From positions 248,001 to 312,000 of the forward strand of contig NZ_JACTGR010000001.1 of NCBI RefSeq assembly GCF_014489075.1: 64,000 nt of DNA, in the 5' to 3' direction. The translations under genes were made by a program, and so were the position numbers. Within the stretch, counting starts at the first letter, position 1, and each line of letters begins with the position of its first letter. Origin of the DNA: Sphingomonas sp. JC676. GTDB lineage: Bacteria > Pseudomonadota > Alphaproteobacteria > Sphingomonadales > Sphingomonadaceae. This document shows, piece after piece, positions 26,515 through 35,103 of this stretch. The notes beneath the pieces were generated by a model. The model searched no databases. It was not told the origin of the DNA and saw only the letters and a list, made by a program, of their open reading frames with translations.

Positions 26515-27530
26515 ACAGCGACGGCAAAACCGCCGATCAGATTGTCGGCGAACTCGCGCAGCACTTTGCGCAGGTGCTCGATTCAGTGCTGCCGCCCGGC
26601 AAGCTCGCGCTGGTCGATTTCCCCGACCACAGCAATGTCGGCGATTCGGCGATCTGGCTCGGCGAGATGGCCTATCTGCGCGAGCGTGGGCGCCTGCCGG
26701 CCTATTACTCGGCGATCGCCGATTTCGACGACCAGGCCTGCGGGAATGCGATCGGCGACGGGCCGATCCTGATCCATGGCGGTGGCAATCTGGGCACGCT
26801 CTGGCCCAAGCACGAAGCGTTCCGCCTGCATCTGCTGCGGCGGCACCGCGGGCGGCCGATCATCCAGATGCCGCAATCGATCCATTATGCGAATCCGGAA
26901 TCGGCCGCGGAGATGGCCGAGGCGATCAAGCGCCACGGCAAGTTCACGCTGCTCGTCCGCGACGCGCGCTCGCTTGCCTTTGCCCGCGAGCATTTCGATT
27001 GCCGGATCGAACTGTGCCCGGATGCCGCGCTCATGCTCGGCCGCCAGGTGCGGGGAATCGCCCGACATCCGATCTTCGCGCTGCTGCGCACCGACCACGA
27101 GCGCGCGGACGGGGACGAGGAGCCGCTACCGCCCAGTGCAGTCGCGGACGATTGGCTGGAGGAGGATCCGGCCCAGAAGCGCTATCTGCGCCTGTCGCTG
27201 AAGCTCCACCGGTTGTTCCTTCGCGATCCGATGGCGATGCGCGCGCTGCGTCAGCGCCGGCTGGCGGAATGGCGGTTTCGCCGGGGGCTGGCGATGCTGA
27301 GCCAGGGCGAGGTCGTGGTCACCGACCGGCTTCACGCGCATATCCTGTCCCTGCTGCTCGATATCCCGCACGTGCTGCTCGACAACAGCTATGGCAAGGT
27401 GACGGGGTTCGCGGACCAATGGACCGGCGACTATGCCGGGCTCCTGCGCGCGACCGGCCGGGCCCAGGCATTCGATCTGGCGTTCACCCGCCAGCGCGCC
27501 GGGAAGTTGCGTCAGATCGTCAACGCCTAG
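26511..27530 (+). CDS. Polysaccharide pyruvyl transferase family protein
   Basis: A 339-residue member of the pyruvyltransferase family (CsaB/ExoV/EpsO group). Landmarks are DFPDHSNVGDSAIWLGE, PILIHGGGNLGTLWP, MPQSIHY, VRDARSLAFA and the C-terminal VVTDRLHAHILSLLL with its DRLH motif. The family adds pyruvyl ketals from phosphoenolpyruvate to hexoses of exopolysaccharides, which would add negative charge. Some EpsO-like members act on repeat-unit intermediates without proven activity. The start overlaps the flippase stop. Confidence 0.92.
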   Translation: MNSDGKTADQIVGELAQHFAQVLDSVLPPGKLALVDFPDHSNVGDSAIWLGEMAYLRERGRLPAYYSAIADFDDQACGNAIGDGPILIHGGGNLGTLWPKHEAFRLHLLRRHRGRPIIQMPQSIHYANPESAAEMAEAIKRHGKFTLLVRDARSLAFAREHFDCRIELCPDAALMLGRQVRGIARHPIFALLRTDHERADGDEEPLPPSAVADDWLEEDPAQKRYLRLSLKLHRLFLRDPMAMRALRQRRLAEWRFRRGLAMLSQGEVVVTDRLHAHILSLLLDIPHVLLDNSYGKVTGFADQWTGDYAGLLRATGRAQAFDLAFTRQRAGKLRQIVNA

Positions 27531-27834
27531 GCCGGCAAGGACCGTCTATCCCCGCAGCGAGGGTGCGCGGGCGCCTTGCCGTGCGCCGGAGCGCGGCGCC
27601 GGCGAAGCCGATGCCGGCGATCATCATCGACCAGATCGCGGGCTCGGGAACCGGCGCGAGCCGGGCTGGTCCCGTGGCGCGGGATGCGTTGGCGTTGCCA
27701 GCGGCACGCTGCGCGGCCACGTGATCGAATATCTCCGAGGTGCCGTGCGTACGGGGCGCTGGCGTCTTGGCGGGAGCGGCGCCCGCGATGACGGGAGTGG
27801 CGGCGAGCAGCAGCAGGGTTGGCAAGTATCGCAT
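27520..27834 (-). CDS. Small PEP-CTERM protein
   Basis: A 104-residue secreted protein: a Sec signal peptide (MRYLPTLLLLAATPVIAGA), about 45 residues of low-complexity mature part, then the sorting tag VPEPAIWSMMIAGIGFAGAALRR, which is a PEP motif, a hydrophobic segment and a basic tail. This tag is processed by an exosortase, a system usually tied to exopolysaccharide production. The exosortase is not in this window. The gene is convergent to and overlaps the end of the pyruvyltransferase gene by 11 bases. A basic extension of about 15 residues follows the RR tail. Confidence 0.8.
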   Translation of the reverse strand: MRYLPTLLLLAATPVIAGAAPAKTPAPRTHGTSEIFDHVAAQRAAGNANASRATGPARLAPVPEPAIWSMMIAGIGFAGAALRRTARRPRTLAAGIDGPCRPRR

Positions 27835-27983
27835 CGGTTCTGGCCCAGTTTGGTGGTTGCGGTGCGATTAGCGCCTGGCGGTCGCGCTACATCCCCTTGT
27901 GCGACGGATCGGCGGCCTGACGACGGGGATGCGACGAGCGCGCATCGGCGCTTGACCTGGCACCCGGCCCCGGACAGTCTCGT

Positions 27984-27997
27984 GGGAACCGGTGTCA
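27984..27997. promoter_or_regulatory. Putative LacI-type operator, GH28 gene
   Basis: GGGAACC-GGTGTCA, centred 36 bases before the polygalacturonase ATG. It has the central ACCGGT and one perfect GGTGTCA half, as seen at four other places in this locus. The central CG is typical of operators of LacI-family regulators. The likely binder is the regulator at 40820. Confidence 0.6.
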
Positions 27998-28025
27998 AAA
28001 AGACCGAGTCCTGGAGAGCTGCCGC

Positions 28026-29450
28026 ATGCTGATCACCCCGTCGCGCCGCGACCTGTTGCTTCATGCAGGAGCGGGCGCCGTCTGCTCGATGCTGCCTGGC
28101 ATCGCTTCAGCCGCACCCGCCGATCCCTGGGCGCGCGCGGCGGACATCGCGCGCAGCGTCAAGCCGCCGGTGTTTCCGGCGCGCGATTTCGACGTGACGC
28201 AGTTCGGCGCGAAGGGCGACGGGACGACGCTCAACACCGACGCCATCGCCAAAGCGATAGCGGCCTGCAATGCGGCGGGCGGGGGCAGGGTATTGGTGCC
28301 CGCGGGACGCTTCCTCACCGGAGCAGTGCATCTGAAGTCGAACGTCAACCTGCACCTGAAGGCCGGAGCGACCCTGCTCTTCTCGACCGACCCGGCGCAG
28401 TATCCGATCGTCTTCACGCGCTGGGAGGGGATGGAGTGCATGAACTATTCCCCCCTCGTTTATGCGCGTCGCCAGAAGAACATCGCGATCACCGGCGAGG
28501 GGACGCTCGACGGCCAGGGCAGCGCCGAGCATTGGTGGGCATGGAAGGGCCCGTGGGGCGGCACGACCGACCATGGCTGGCGCGAAGGCATGCCCGATCA
28601 GCGCCCGGCGCGCGCGCGGCTGTTCGAGATGGCCGAGGCTGGCGTGCCGGTGGAGAAGCGCGTGTTCGGCGACGGCTCCTATCTGCGGCCGGCGTTCGTC
28701 CAGCCTTATGATTGCGAAAATGTCCTGATCGAGGGCGTCAAGCTGCGCGGCGCGCCCTTCTGGCAGATCCACCCGGTGCTGTGCCGCAACCTGACCGTGC
28801 GCGGTGTCGACATCCTGGGACACGGGCCGAACAATGACGGATGTGATCCTGAATCGGTCGACGGCGCACTGATCGAGCATTGCGTGTTCGACACCGGCGA
28901 CGATTGCATCGCGGTCAATTCGGGGCGCAACGCCGACGGACGGCGGCTGGCCATGCCGTCGCAGAACATCCTGATCCGCGACTGCCGGATGAAGCAGGGG
29001 CATGGCGGCGTCGTGGTCGGATCGCAGATCTCGGGCGGCGCGCGCTGGATATTCGCTGAGCGCTGCGTGATGGACAGCCCCGATCTCTGGTATGCGATCC
29101 GCTTCAAGAACAATGCGCTGCGCGGCGGCCTGCTCGAGAATTTCTATTATCGCGACTTGGATGTCGGCCAGGTCGGCAAGGCGGCGGTGACGTGCGACTT
29201 CAACTATGAGGAGGGCGCGAACGGGCCGTTCGTCCCCAAGCTGCGCAATGTCGTGATCGAGCGGTTGCGCGCCAGGAACGCGGTGCGGGTGATCGACAGC
29301 CAGGGGTTGCCGGGGGCGCCCGTCACCAACATCACCCTGCGCGACTGCAGCTTCGAGGGCGTGCGTGAGCCGAGCGTGATCCGCCACACCGAGCGGCTGC
29401 GCCTGGAGAATGTCCGGGTCAACGGCGCGCTCGTCGACAAGCTGCAATAG
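28026..29450 (+). CDS. GH28 polygalacturonase, exported
   Basis: A 474-residue glycoside hydrolase family 28 enzyme that hydrolyses galacturonic-acid linkages in pectin. After a Tat-like signal (SRRDLLLHAGAGAVCSML, cleavage near ASAAPA) comes the parallel beta-helix with the family's active-site set: NNDGCDPES, DTGDDCIAVNSG and GHGGVVVGS. The DFDVTQFGAKGDG start of the fold and the length fit bacterial exo-type enzymes such as PehX, but exo or endo action is not certain. The putative ACCGGT operator is 29-42 bases upstream of its ATG. Confidence 0.95.
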   Translation: MLITPSRRDLLLHAGAGAVCSMLPGIASAAPADPWARAADIARSVKPPVFPARDFDVTQFGAKGDGTTLNTDAIAKAIAACNAAGGGRVLVPAGRFLTGAVHLKSNVNLHLKAGATLLFSTDPAQYPIVFTRWEGMECMNYSPLVYARRQKNIAITGEGTLDGQGSAEHWWAWKGPWGGTTDHGWREGMPDQRPARARLFEMAEAGVPVEKRVFGDGSYLRPAFVQPYDCENVLIEGVKLRGAPFWQIHPVLCRNLTVRGVDILGHGPNNDGCDPESVDGALIEHCVFDTGDDCIAVNSGRNADGRRLAMPSQNILIRDCRMKQGHGGVVVGSQISGGARWIFAERCVMDSPDLWYAIRFKNNALRGGLLENFYYRDLDVGQVGKAAVTCDFNYEEGANGPFVPKLRNVVIERLRARNAVRVIDSQGLPGAPVTNITLRDCSFEGVREPSVIRHTERLRLENVRVNGALVDKLQ

Positions 29451-29453
29451 CAA

Positions 29454-29485
29454 GGGCCGCCGCGTCCGATCGGATGCGGCGGCCC
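29454..29485. terminator. Bidirectional hairpin terminator
   Basis: GGGCCGCCGC pairs with GCGGCGGCCC, and the stem extends inward through a G-T wobble and TCC/GGA, about 14 pairs with loop GATC. It lies in the 51-base gap between the convergent GH28 and TonB receptor genes. On the plus side CTCATTT follows, so the U-tract is weak. Confidence 0.7.
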
Positions 29486-29501
29486 CTCATTTCCGAAAAG
29501 T

Positions 29502-32465
29502 TCAGAGCTTCAGGCGCGCGCCGAACAGGATCGTGCGGCCGAAGTGATTATACTCATAGTTCCGGTTCGCATCGAGATCCGTGTAGCGATCGCGATAGGC
29601 GTCGGTGAGGTTCACGCCCTCGACCGAGAGCTCGACCCAATCGGTGAGCTTGTAGCGGACCGATGCGTCGACGTTCACCGCCTCGTTATAGCCCTCGAAC
29701 ACGTTGCCGGTGCCCGAATTGGCGTCGACATAGGGTCCGCGATAGCTGACCGAGGCGCGGGCGCTGAACTTCGAATCCTCATAATAGAGCGTGCCGTTCA
29801 GCGCGGTCTTGGAGAGACCGAACAGCGTCGAGGTGCGCGACGCGCCGACATTGGGCCCGAAGGTGCAGGCCGCAGCCGGATTTGCGGGCGGAACGCAGGT
29901 CGCGACCGTCGGCCCCGCAACCGTATAATTGGCCGAGGAGTCGACAAAGGTCGCGTTCACGATCCCGCCGAAATGGCTCAGGAAGCCCGGCAGGAAGGTG
30001 AAGGGCGCCTGCACCGACAATTCGATGCCCTTCAGCTTTGCGCCCTTGCCGTTGACGTTGCCCGTGATCGACCAGAGCTGGCCCTCGGGGTTGATGAAGG
30101 CCGGGGAACTCGGCGGCAGCACGGATAGCGGCAGGCCGGTCGACGCGAAGGTGCCGCTGGTGACCGCGGTGACCGGGAAGCTCTCGATATCCTTCTTGAA
30201 CACCGCGATCGAGGCGATCGATTGCGGCGCGAAATACCATTCGAGCGCGAAGTCATAGGCCGTCGCGCGGAACGGATCGAGGAAGGGATTGCCGAAGGTG
30301 ACCCGGTAGTTGAACCCGTCGACCGAGCCGCCGGGGGTTAGATTGCCCAGCGTCGGCCGGGTGAGGACCTTGGCTACGGCCGCGCGGACGATGATGTCCT
30401 TGGTCGGGTAGAGCGCGAGGTTCATCGAGGGCAGCCAATCGTCATAGCTGCGATCGACCGTGACCAGCACGCCGCTGTTGAGGCCGCTCGAGGTCTGATC
30501 GGTATGGGCGTAACGCACGCCGCCGTTGAACGCGACGTCGAAGCCCAGCGCGTCGGTCTTGATGTCGAACTGGAGATAGCCGCCCGTCACCTTCTCGCTG
30601 ACGCTGCGGGTGTTGCCCGCGTCGATCGCCGGCGTGCGGCTATAGAGGCCGGTATAGGCAGCCGACTTGGCGATATCCGGGACGATCCAGCTATTGGTGT
30701 TGCCGTCCGGCTGGCCGGCATCGCCCATGTTGAAGGACTCGCTGAGGCCGGTGGCCGCAAAGCCATAGACTGCGGTCGGCCCGAAGGCGGACGAGGGCGA
30801 GCAGGTGATCTGCTTGAGCACCACGTCGAGCCCGCCATTGCCGCACACCACCGCGTCGCGGGTGAAGGCGACGGAATCGAAGGTGAACTTGCGATAGACG
30901 CCGCCCGCCTTGACCGTGAACATCTCGTTCGCGTCCCATTCGAAGCGCGCCTGCGCGGTCTGGAACTTGTTGGTGACGTTCGACGGGCGGTCACGGATTT
31001 CGGCGAGCTGGAAGTTGGCCGGATCGGTCACGCTGGTCCCGAAGGTGAGCTTCGGGAAGTGCATGTCGGTATAGTCGAAACTATATCCCTGCGCATCGCG
31101 ATCGTCGAACACGAAGGTCGTCTCGACCGGGATGTCCGCATTCGATTTCGAGAAGCCGCCAAGCACGGTGAAGCGGAAATCCTCGCCGAGATCCTGATCC
31201 CAGCTGCCGCCGAACTGGTAGAATTCGGTGTTCGACTTGCGCAGATAATGTTCGGTGCGGACCCAGGCATCGTTCAGCGTGCCGGTGACCATGGTGTTAT
31301 TCGAATCAACGGTGAAATTGCTAAGGTCGATCGAGCGTTCGTTGGAGCGGAGCAGCACCTCGCCCCATTTCTCCTCACGCGTCTCCTTGAACCGCGAATA
31401 GAGTCCGTCGAGCGAAATCTTGGTGGCCTCGGTCGGCGCCCATTGGACGCTGCCGGTGATGCCCAGGCGCTCACGGTCGTGGCGGACCTCGCCATAGCGC
31501 GGGATGCGCGGGTGGAACGCCAGCGCGGCCTGGTCGCAGATCGCGCTGGGGCGGTAGAAGCCGCCGCTATTGGGTGCCGCGGTAGCGCCCGCCTGGGTGG
31601 TGTAGAAACAGGGCGTGCCGTTGACCGAGTCGAAGCGGGCCTGCGCCCAGCGCACGCTGTTGTTGCCCAGCTCGAGATTGTTGGTCTTCTGATAGGCGGC
31701 GGAGACGGCGACGCCGAAGCTGCCGTCCGCGTTGCGCCACGAGAGCAGGCCGGCGAGGCGCGGCCCGACCTTCTTGCTGAGATCGTTGTAGCTGCCCTGG
31801 ATGTTGGCGACCGCGGTCAGGCCCGATTTGCCGCCCAGCGGATTGCCCGTGTTGAGATCCACGACGGCGCCCAGCGATCCTTCGTCGAGCGAGGGTTCGG
31901 CGGTCTTGTGGACGACCAGGCTGCTGAAGAGCTCCGACGCGAAGACGTTGAAATCGAAGGCGCGGTCCCGATTGGCGCTGGCGCCGTCAGTCGAGGTGGC
32001 GACGGTCTCGAGGCCGTTCAGGCGTACCCGCGTGAACTGCGCGCCGAGGCCGCGGACGGTGATCGAGCGGCCTTCGCCCGCGTCGCGCTGGATCGAGACG
32101 CCGGGGATGCGCTGGAGCGATTCCGCCAGGTTCTGGTCGGGAAACTTCGCGATGTCCTCCGCGACGATCGCGTCGACCGAGGAGACGGACTGGCGCTTCA
32201 CTGCGATCGCCGCGCCCAGCGACTGGCGGAAGCCGGTGACGACGATCTCGTCCCCGGCTTGCTCCTGCGGCGCGGCTTCCGGAGCAGGCGGCACGTCCTG
32301 CGGCGCGGCCGCCGCGCTCTCCGCTTTCCCCGCGACCTTGTCGTCGGGATCCGCACCGGCAAAGGCGGTCGCCGGGAGCATCAGCCCGAGCGCAAGGGCG
32401 CCCAGCGACGCGCCGCTAAGCGCCTTCAATCCCCATTGGGGTGCTTTCGAAACCTGAATCTTCAT
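29502..32465 (-). CDS. TonB-dependent outer-membrane receptor
   Basis: A 987-residue TonB-dependent transporter. The signal peptide ends near ATAFAGA. After a Pro/Glu-rich spacer the TonB-box/plug begins with EIVVTGFRQSL, followed by IAKFPDQNLAESLQRIPGV and GEGRSITVRGLG, which are typical plug motifs of the sphingomonad/Caulobacter carbohydrate receptors. The last residue pattern is LFGARLKL, a proper barrel terminus. Context and the upstream operator point to uptake of pectin-derived oligogalacturonides. Confidence 0.93.
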   Translation of the reverse strand: MKIQVSKAPQWGLKALSGASLGALALGLMLPATAFAGADPDDKVAGKAESAAAAPQDVPPAPEAAPQEQAGDEIVVTGFRQSLGAAIAVKRQSVSSVDAIVAEDIAKFPDQNLAESLQRIPGVSIQRDAGEGRSITVRGLGAQFTRVRLNGLETVATSTDGASANRDRAFDFNVFASELFSSLVVHKTAEPSLDEGSLGAVVDLNTGNPLGGKSGLTAVANIQGSYNDLSKKVGPRLAGLLSWRNADGSFGVAVSAAYQKTNNLELGNNSVRWAQARFDSVNGTPCFYTTQAGATAAPNSGGFYRPSAICDQAALAFHPRIPRYGEVRHDRERLGITGSVQWAPTEATKISLDGLYSRFKETREEKWGEVLLRSNERSIDLSNFTVDSNNTMVTGTLNDAWVRTEHYLRKSNTEFYQFGGSWDQDLGEDFRFTVLGGFSKSNADIPVETTFVFDDRDAQGYSFDYTDMHFPKLTFGTSVTDPANFQLAEIRDRPSNVTNKFQTAQARFEWDANEMFTVKAGGVYRKFTFDSVAFTRDAVVCGNGGLDVVLKQITCSPSSAFGPTAVYGFAATGLSESFNMGDAGQPDGNTNSWIVPDIAKSAAYTGLYSRTPAIDAGNTRSVSEKVTGGYLQFDIKTDALGFDVAFNGGVRYAHTDQTSSGLNSGVLVTVDRSYDDWLPSMNLALYPTKDIIVRAAVAKVLTRPTLGNLTPGGSVDGFNYRVTFGNPFLDPFRATAYDFALEWYFAPQSIASIAVFKKDIESFPVTAVTSGTFASTGLPLSVLPPSSPAFINPEGQLWSITGNVNGKGAKLKGIELSVQAPFTFLPGFLSHFGGIVNATFVDSSANYTVAGPTVATCVPPANPAAACTFGPNVGASRTSTLFGLSKTALNGTLYYEDSKFSARASVSYRGPYVDANSGTGNVFEGYNEAVNVDASVRYKLTDWVELSVEGVNLTDAYRDRYTDLDANRNYEYNHFGRTILFGARLKL

Positions 32466-32636
32466 CCTACGCCTCCCAGGACGCCGCTTTTCGCGACGCC
32501 GATCATGATGCGATCCACATCGGCGTGCCGACGCGATCGACTCGAATCGAGAGGAGGGTGTGGCCCTTTTCAGCTGTGACTATCGCCATCCTCTCGTAGA
32601 GCGGCCATTCTTCGATGGTCTCGCTCGCCAGTTACG

Positions 32637-32650
32637 GGTAACCGGTGTCA
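32637..32650. promoter_or_regulatory. Putative LacI-type operator, TonB receptor
   Basis: GGTAACC-GGTGTCA, the centre shared with the other four sites and the right half perfect. It is about 170-185 bases upstream of the receptor start on the minus strand. Confidence 0.55.
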
Positions 32651-32711
32651 CGACGCTATAGCCGCAGTAATTCGCTGTCAACCGGAGACAAGGCGCGTTG
32701 ACGTAAATGCT

Positions 32712-32725
32712 TGACACCGGTAGCA
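32712..32725. promoter_or_regulatory. Putative LacI-type operator, uronate operon
   Basis: TGACACC-GGTAGCA with a perfect left half. The preceding T completes a TTGACA hexamer (32711-32716) that could be a -35 element of the operon promoter, though no good -10 was found at the right distance. Confidence 0.55.
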
Positions 32726-32950
32726 TCAGCGTCACGCCGCATAGCCCGCATCAGACGGGGATGAGGCAAAGGGAGATGGAGACCGCTCGGCAATCGACAC
32801 ATGGCAGACGGACTTCCGTGCGCGGCATGACGGGATGGCAGCCTGGAGGCGGGCGCATCGTCCCCTCGCGTAGCGCAGGGGTTCGGATACCCGCTTGTTC
32901 GCGGGCGTGCCGAGAGACTCATTTCGAAGCGTGCATAGAGGGAAATCGAA

Positions 32951-33751
32951 TTGAACGAAGGACGTGAACCGGCTGACGCCATTGCGCACGCGTTCGTGGA
33001 AGCGCGCCAGGCCGGCAATGCGCTTCCCGATTATCCGGGCGAGCTGCCCGAGACGCTGGACCAGGCCTATGGCATCCAGGAGCGCGCGATCGGCCTGTTC
33101 GGCGGACGCATCGCCGGATGGAAGGTCGGCCGTATCCCCGATCCGCTGATCGGTCGCTTCGGCACCAATCGGCTGACCGGCCCGATCTTCGCGGACAGCG
33201 TGATCGATTCTCCGGACGGCGTCCCGGTCATGCCGATCTTCGCGGACGGCTTCGGCGCCGCGGAGGCCGAGTTCCTGCTGCGTATCGGCAGCCTGCCGAC
33301 AAGCTTCGACCGTGCCTGGACCAACGAGGAAGCGGCGCGTTTCGTCGACGCGATCCATGTCGGCATCGAAGTCGCCAGCTCGCCCTTCCCGGGGATCAAC
33401 GATCATGGCCCGGCGATCACCGTGTCCGATTTCGGCAACAACAACGGGCTAGTGATCGGTGCCGCGGTGCCAGCGAATATGGATTTCCTTGAGTGGCCGG
33501 TAGCGCTAACAATTGACGGGGAAGTGGCCGGCACGGGCACCGCGGGCGAGATGCTCGATGGTCCGTTCGGATCGGTCCGTTTCCTGTTCGAACTTGCCGC
33601 CAGCCGGCATCTGCCGCTGGCTCCCGGTCAGTGGATCTCGACAGGCGCTGTCACCGGCGTCCATCAAGTGCGTCCGGGCGCCGCGATCGAGGCTCGGTTC
33701 GGGCGGGATATGCGGGTACGGTGCACGATCGGCGGCAATCGCCAGGGTTGA
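32951..33751 (+). CDS. 2-keto-4-pentenoate hydratase / fumarylacetoacetase-fold protein
   Basis: A 266-residue protein of the FAH-fold hydratase family (MhpD-like). The N terminus has LDQAYGIQERAI and GWKVGR, and GFGAAEAEFLLRIG carries the E-x-E metal ligands. A FVDAIHVGIEVASSPF segment follows, and the C terminus reads TGAVTGVHQVRPGAAIEARF. In uronate operons such proteins may act on 2-keto-3-deoxy acids or lactones; the exact substrate here is not known. TTG 32951 is the first start, nine bases after GAGG. It is the first gene of the operon. Confidence 0.82.
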   Translation: MNEGREPADAIAHAFVEARQAGNALPDYPGELPETLDQAYGIQERAIGLFGGRIAGWKVGRIPDPLIGRFGTNRLTGPIFADSVIDSPDGVPVMPIFADGFGAAEAEFLLRIGSLPTSFDRAWTNEEAARFVDAIHVGIEVASSPFPGINDHGPAITVSDFGNNNGLVIGAAVPANMDFLEWPVALTIDGEVAGTGTAGEMLDGPFGSVRFLFELAASRHLPLAPGQWISTGAVTGVHQVRPGAAIEARFGRDMRVRCTIGGNRQG

Positions 33752-33779
33752 GCCGGATAAAAGGGATAGGGAGAGGTTG

Positions 33780-35090
33780 ATGGCGGCATCTGGTGAGGCG
33801 ATCATCGCCAAGGCGACGGATCGCGTAGGGCGATATCGCTGGGTCGTCGTGTGGCTGCTCTTCGCGGCGACCGCGATCAACTATATCGACCGCCAGATGA
33901 TCGCGGTGCTCAAGCCCGATCTCGCCAAGGAGCTGCATTGGTCCGAGACGGACTATGCGCACATCGTCTTCTATTTCCAGGCTGCCTACGCGATCGGCTA
34001 TCTCGGGTTCGGCAAGATCGTCGACGCGATCGGTGCACGCTTCGGCTATGCGATAGCGGTAGTGATCTGGACGATCGCGCACGTCGCGCATGGCGGCGTC
34101 CATAGCGTCACCCAGTTCGCGATGGCCCGCTTCGGCCTGGGCATCGGCGAATCGGGCAACTTTCCGGCGGGCGTGAAGGCGGTGGCCGACTGGTTCCCCG
34201 CCAAGGAGCGCGCGTTCGCGATCGGGCTGTTCAACGCCGGATCGAATGTCGGCGCGATCTGCACGCCGCTGCTGATCTGGGCGATGGTGCCCGCGATCGG
34301 ATGGCGCATGACCTTCGTCGTCACCGGTGTGTTCGGCGTGGCCTGGCTGATCGCCTGGCTCGCGATCTTCCGCGACAGCCCGCACGGTCATGCCAAGGTC
34401 AGCGAAACCGAACTCGCGCATATCAGCCAGGACCCTGCAGACCCCGCCGTCAAGGTGAAGAACCTGTGGGGCAAGCTGGTGCTGCGCAAGGAAACCTGGG
34501 CGTTCGCGCTCGGCAAGTTTTTCATCGACCCGATCTGGTGGTTCTATCTGTTCTGGCTGCCCAGCTATATCGGCAAGCAATATGGCCTGAACCTCACCTC
34601 GTGGGACACGCCGACCGCGGCGCTGGCGCTGGCCGCGATCTACCTGATCTCGGACGTTGGCAGCATCGCTGGCGGCTGGCTGTCGGGCCGGTTCATGAAC
34701 GCGGGCATGAGCGTCAACAAGGCGCGCAAGCTCACCATGCTGATCGCGGCCTGCTTCGTGCTGCCGGTGATGTTCGCCACGCAGTTCGACAATCTGTGGC
34801 TCAGCGTGTTCGTGATCGGCGTGGCGGCTGCGGCGCACCAGGCGTTCTCGGCGACGCTTTATGCGCTGCCGTCTGACCTTGTCCCGCGCTACGCGGTGGG
34901 CTCGGTGATCGGCATCGGCGGCACGCTTGGCGCAATCGGCGGCATGGTTTTCACCACCTATGTCGGATACGTTCTGGACGCACTCGGCAGTTACACGCCC
35001 TTGTTCGTCGCCGCGGGTGCGGCCTATTTCCTGGCCCTGTTGTCGGTGCAGCTGCTTTCACCGCGCCTCGCGCGCGCCGAAGTCGTCTGA
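33780..35090 (+). CDS. MFS hexuronate transporter, ExuT-like
   Basis: A 436-residue anion:cation-symporter-type MFS permease with 12 predicted helices. The signature is in the first half: INYIDRQMIAVLKPDLAKEL, RFGLGIGESGNFPAGVKAVADWFPAKERA and GLFNAGSNVGAI. These match ExuT-type galacturonate/glucuronate carriers. It would move hexuronates released in the periplasm into the cytosol. ATG 33780 is preceded by GGGAGAGG and lies 28 bases after the hydratase gene. Confidence 0.9.
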   Translation: MAASGEAIIAKATDRVGRYRWVVVWLLFAATAINYIDRQMIAVLKPDLAKELHWSETDYAHIVFYFQAAYAIGYLGFGKIVDAIGARFGYAIAVVIWTIAHVAHGGVHSVTQFAMARFGLGIGESGNFPAGVKAVADWFPAKERAFAIGLFNAGSNVGAICTPLLIWAMVPAIGWRMTFVVTGVFGVAWLIAWLAIFRDSPHGHAKVSETELAHISQDPADPAVKVKNLWGKLVLRKETWAFALGKFFIDPIWWFYLFWLPSYIGKQYGLNLTSWDTPTAALALAAIYLISDVGSIAGGWLSGRFMNAGMSVNKARKLTMLIAACFVLPVMFATQFDNLWLSVFVIGVAAAAHQAFSATLYALPSDLVPRYAVGSVIGIGGTLGAIGGMVFTTYVGYVLDALGSYTPLFVAAGAAYFLALLSVQLLSPRLARAEVV

Positions 35091-35103
35091 GGAGTAGATT
35101 TGC

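Larger units (their letters stand above)
32466..32950. other. Divergent intergenic region between TonB receptor and uronate operon
   Basis: A 485-base region that controls both the TonB receptor and the operon starting at 32951. Two ACCGGT-centred operator-like sites lie about 75 bases apart (32637-32650 and 32712-32725). The part 32740-32930 shows no convincing coding capacity on either strand; a short reverse frame of 120 codons there has no domain or ribosome-binding site. Confidence 0.65.

Noticed and set aside
28107..29453. A 448-codon minus-strand frame opposite the GH28 gene
   Set aside because: Antisense shadow; the plus strand has signal peptide and all GH28 active-site motifs.
32656..33018. 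A 120-codon minus-strand frame in the TonB receptor/uronate operon intergenic region
   Set aside because: No ribosome-binding site or domain; it crosses into the start of the hydratase gene on the opposite strand and over the operator-like sites.
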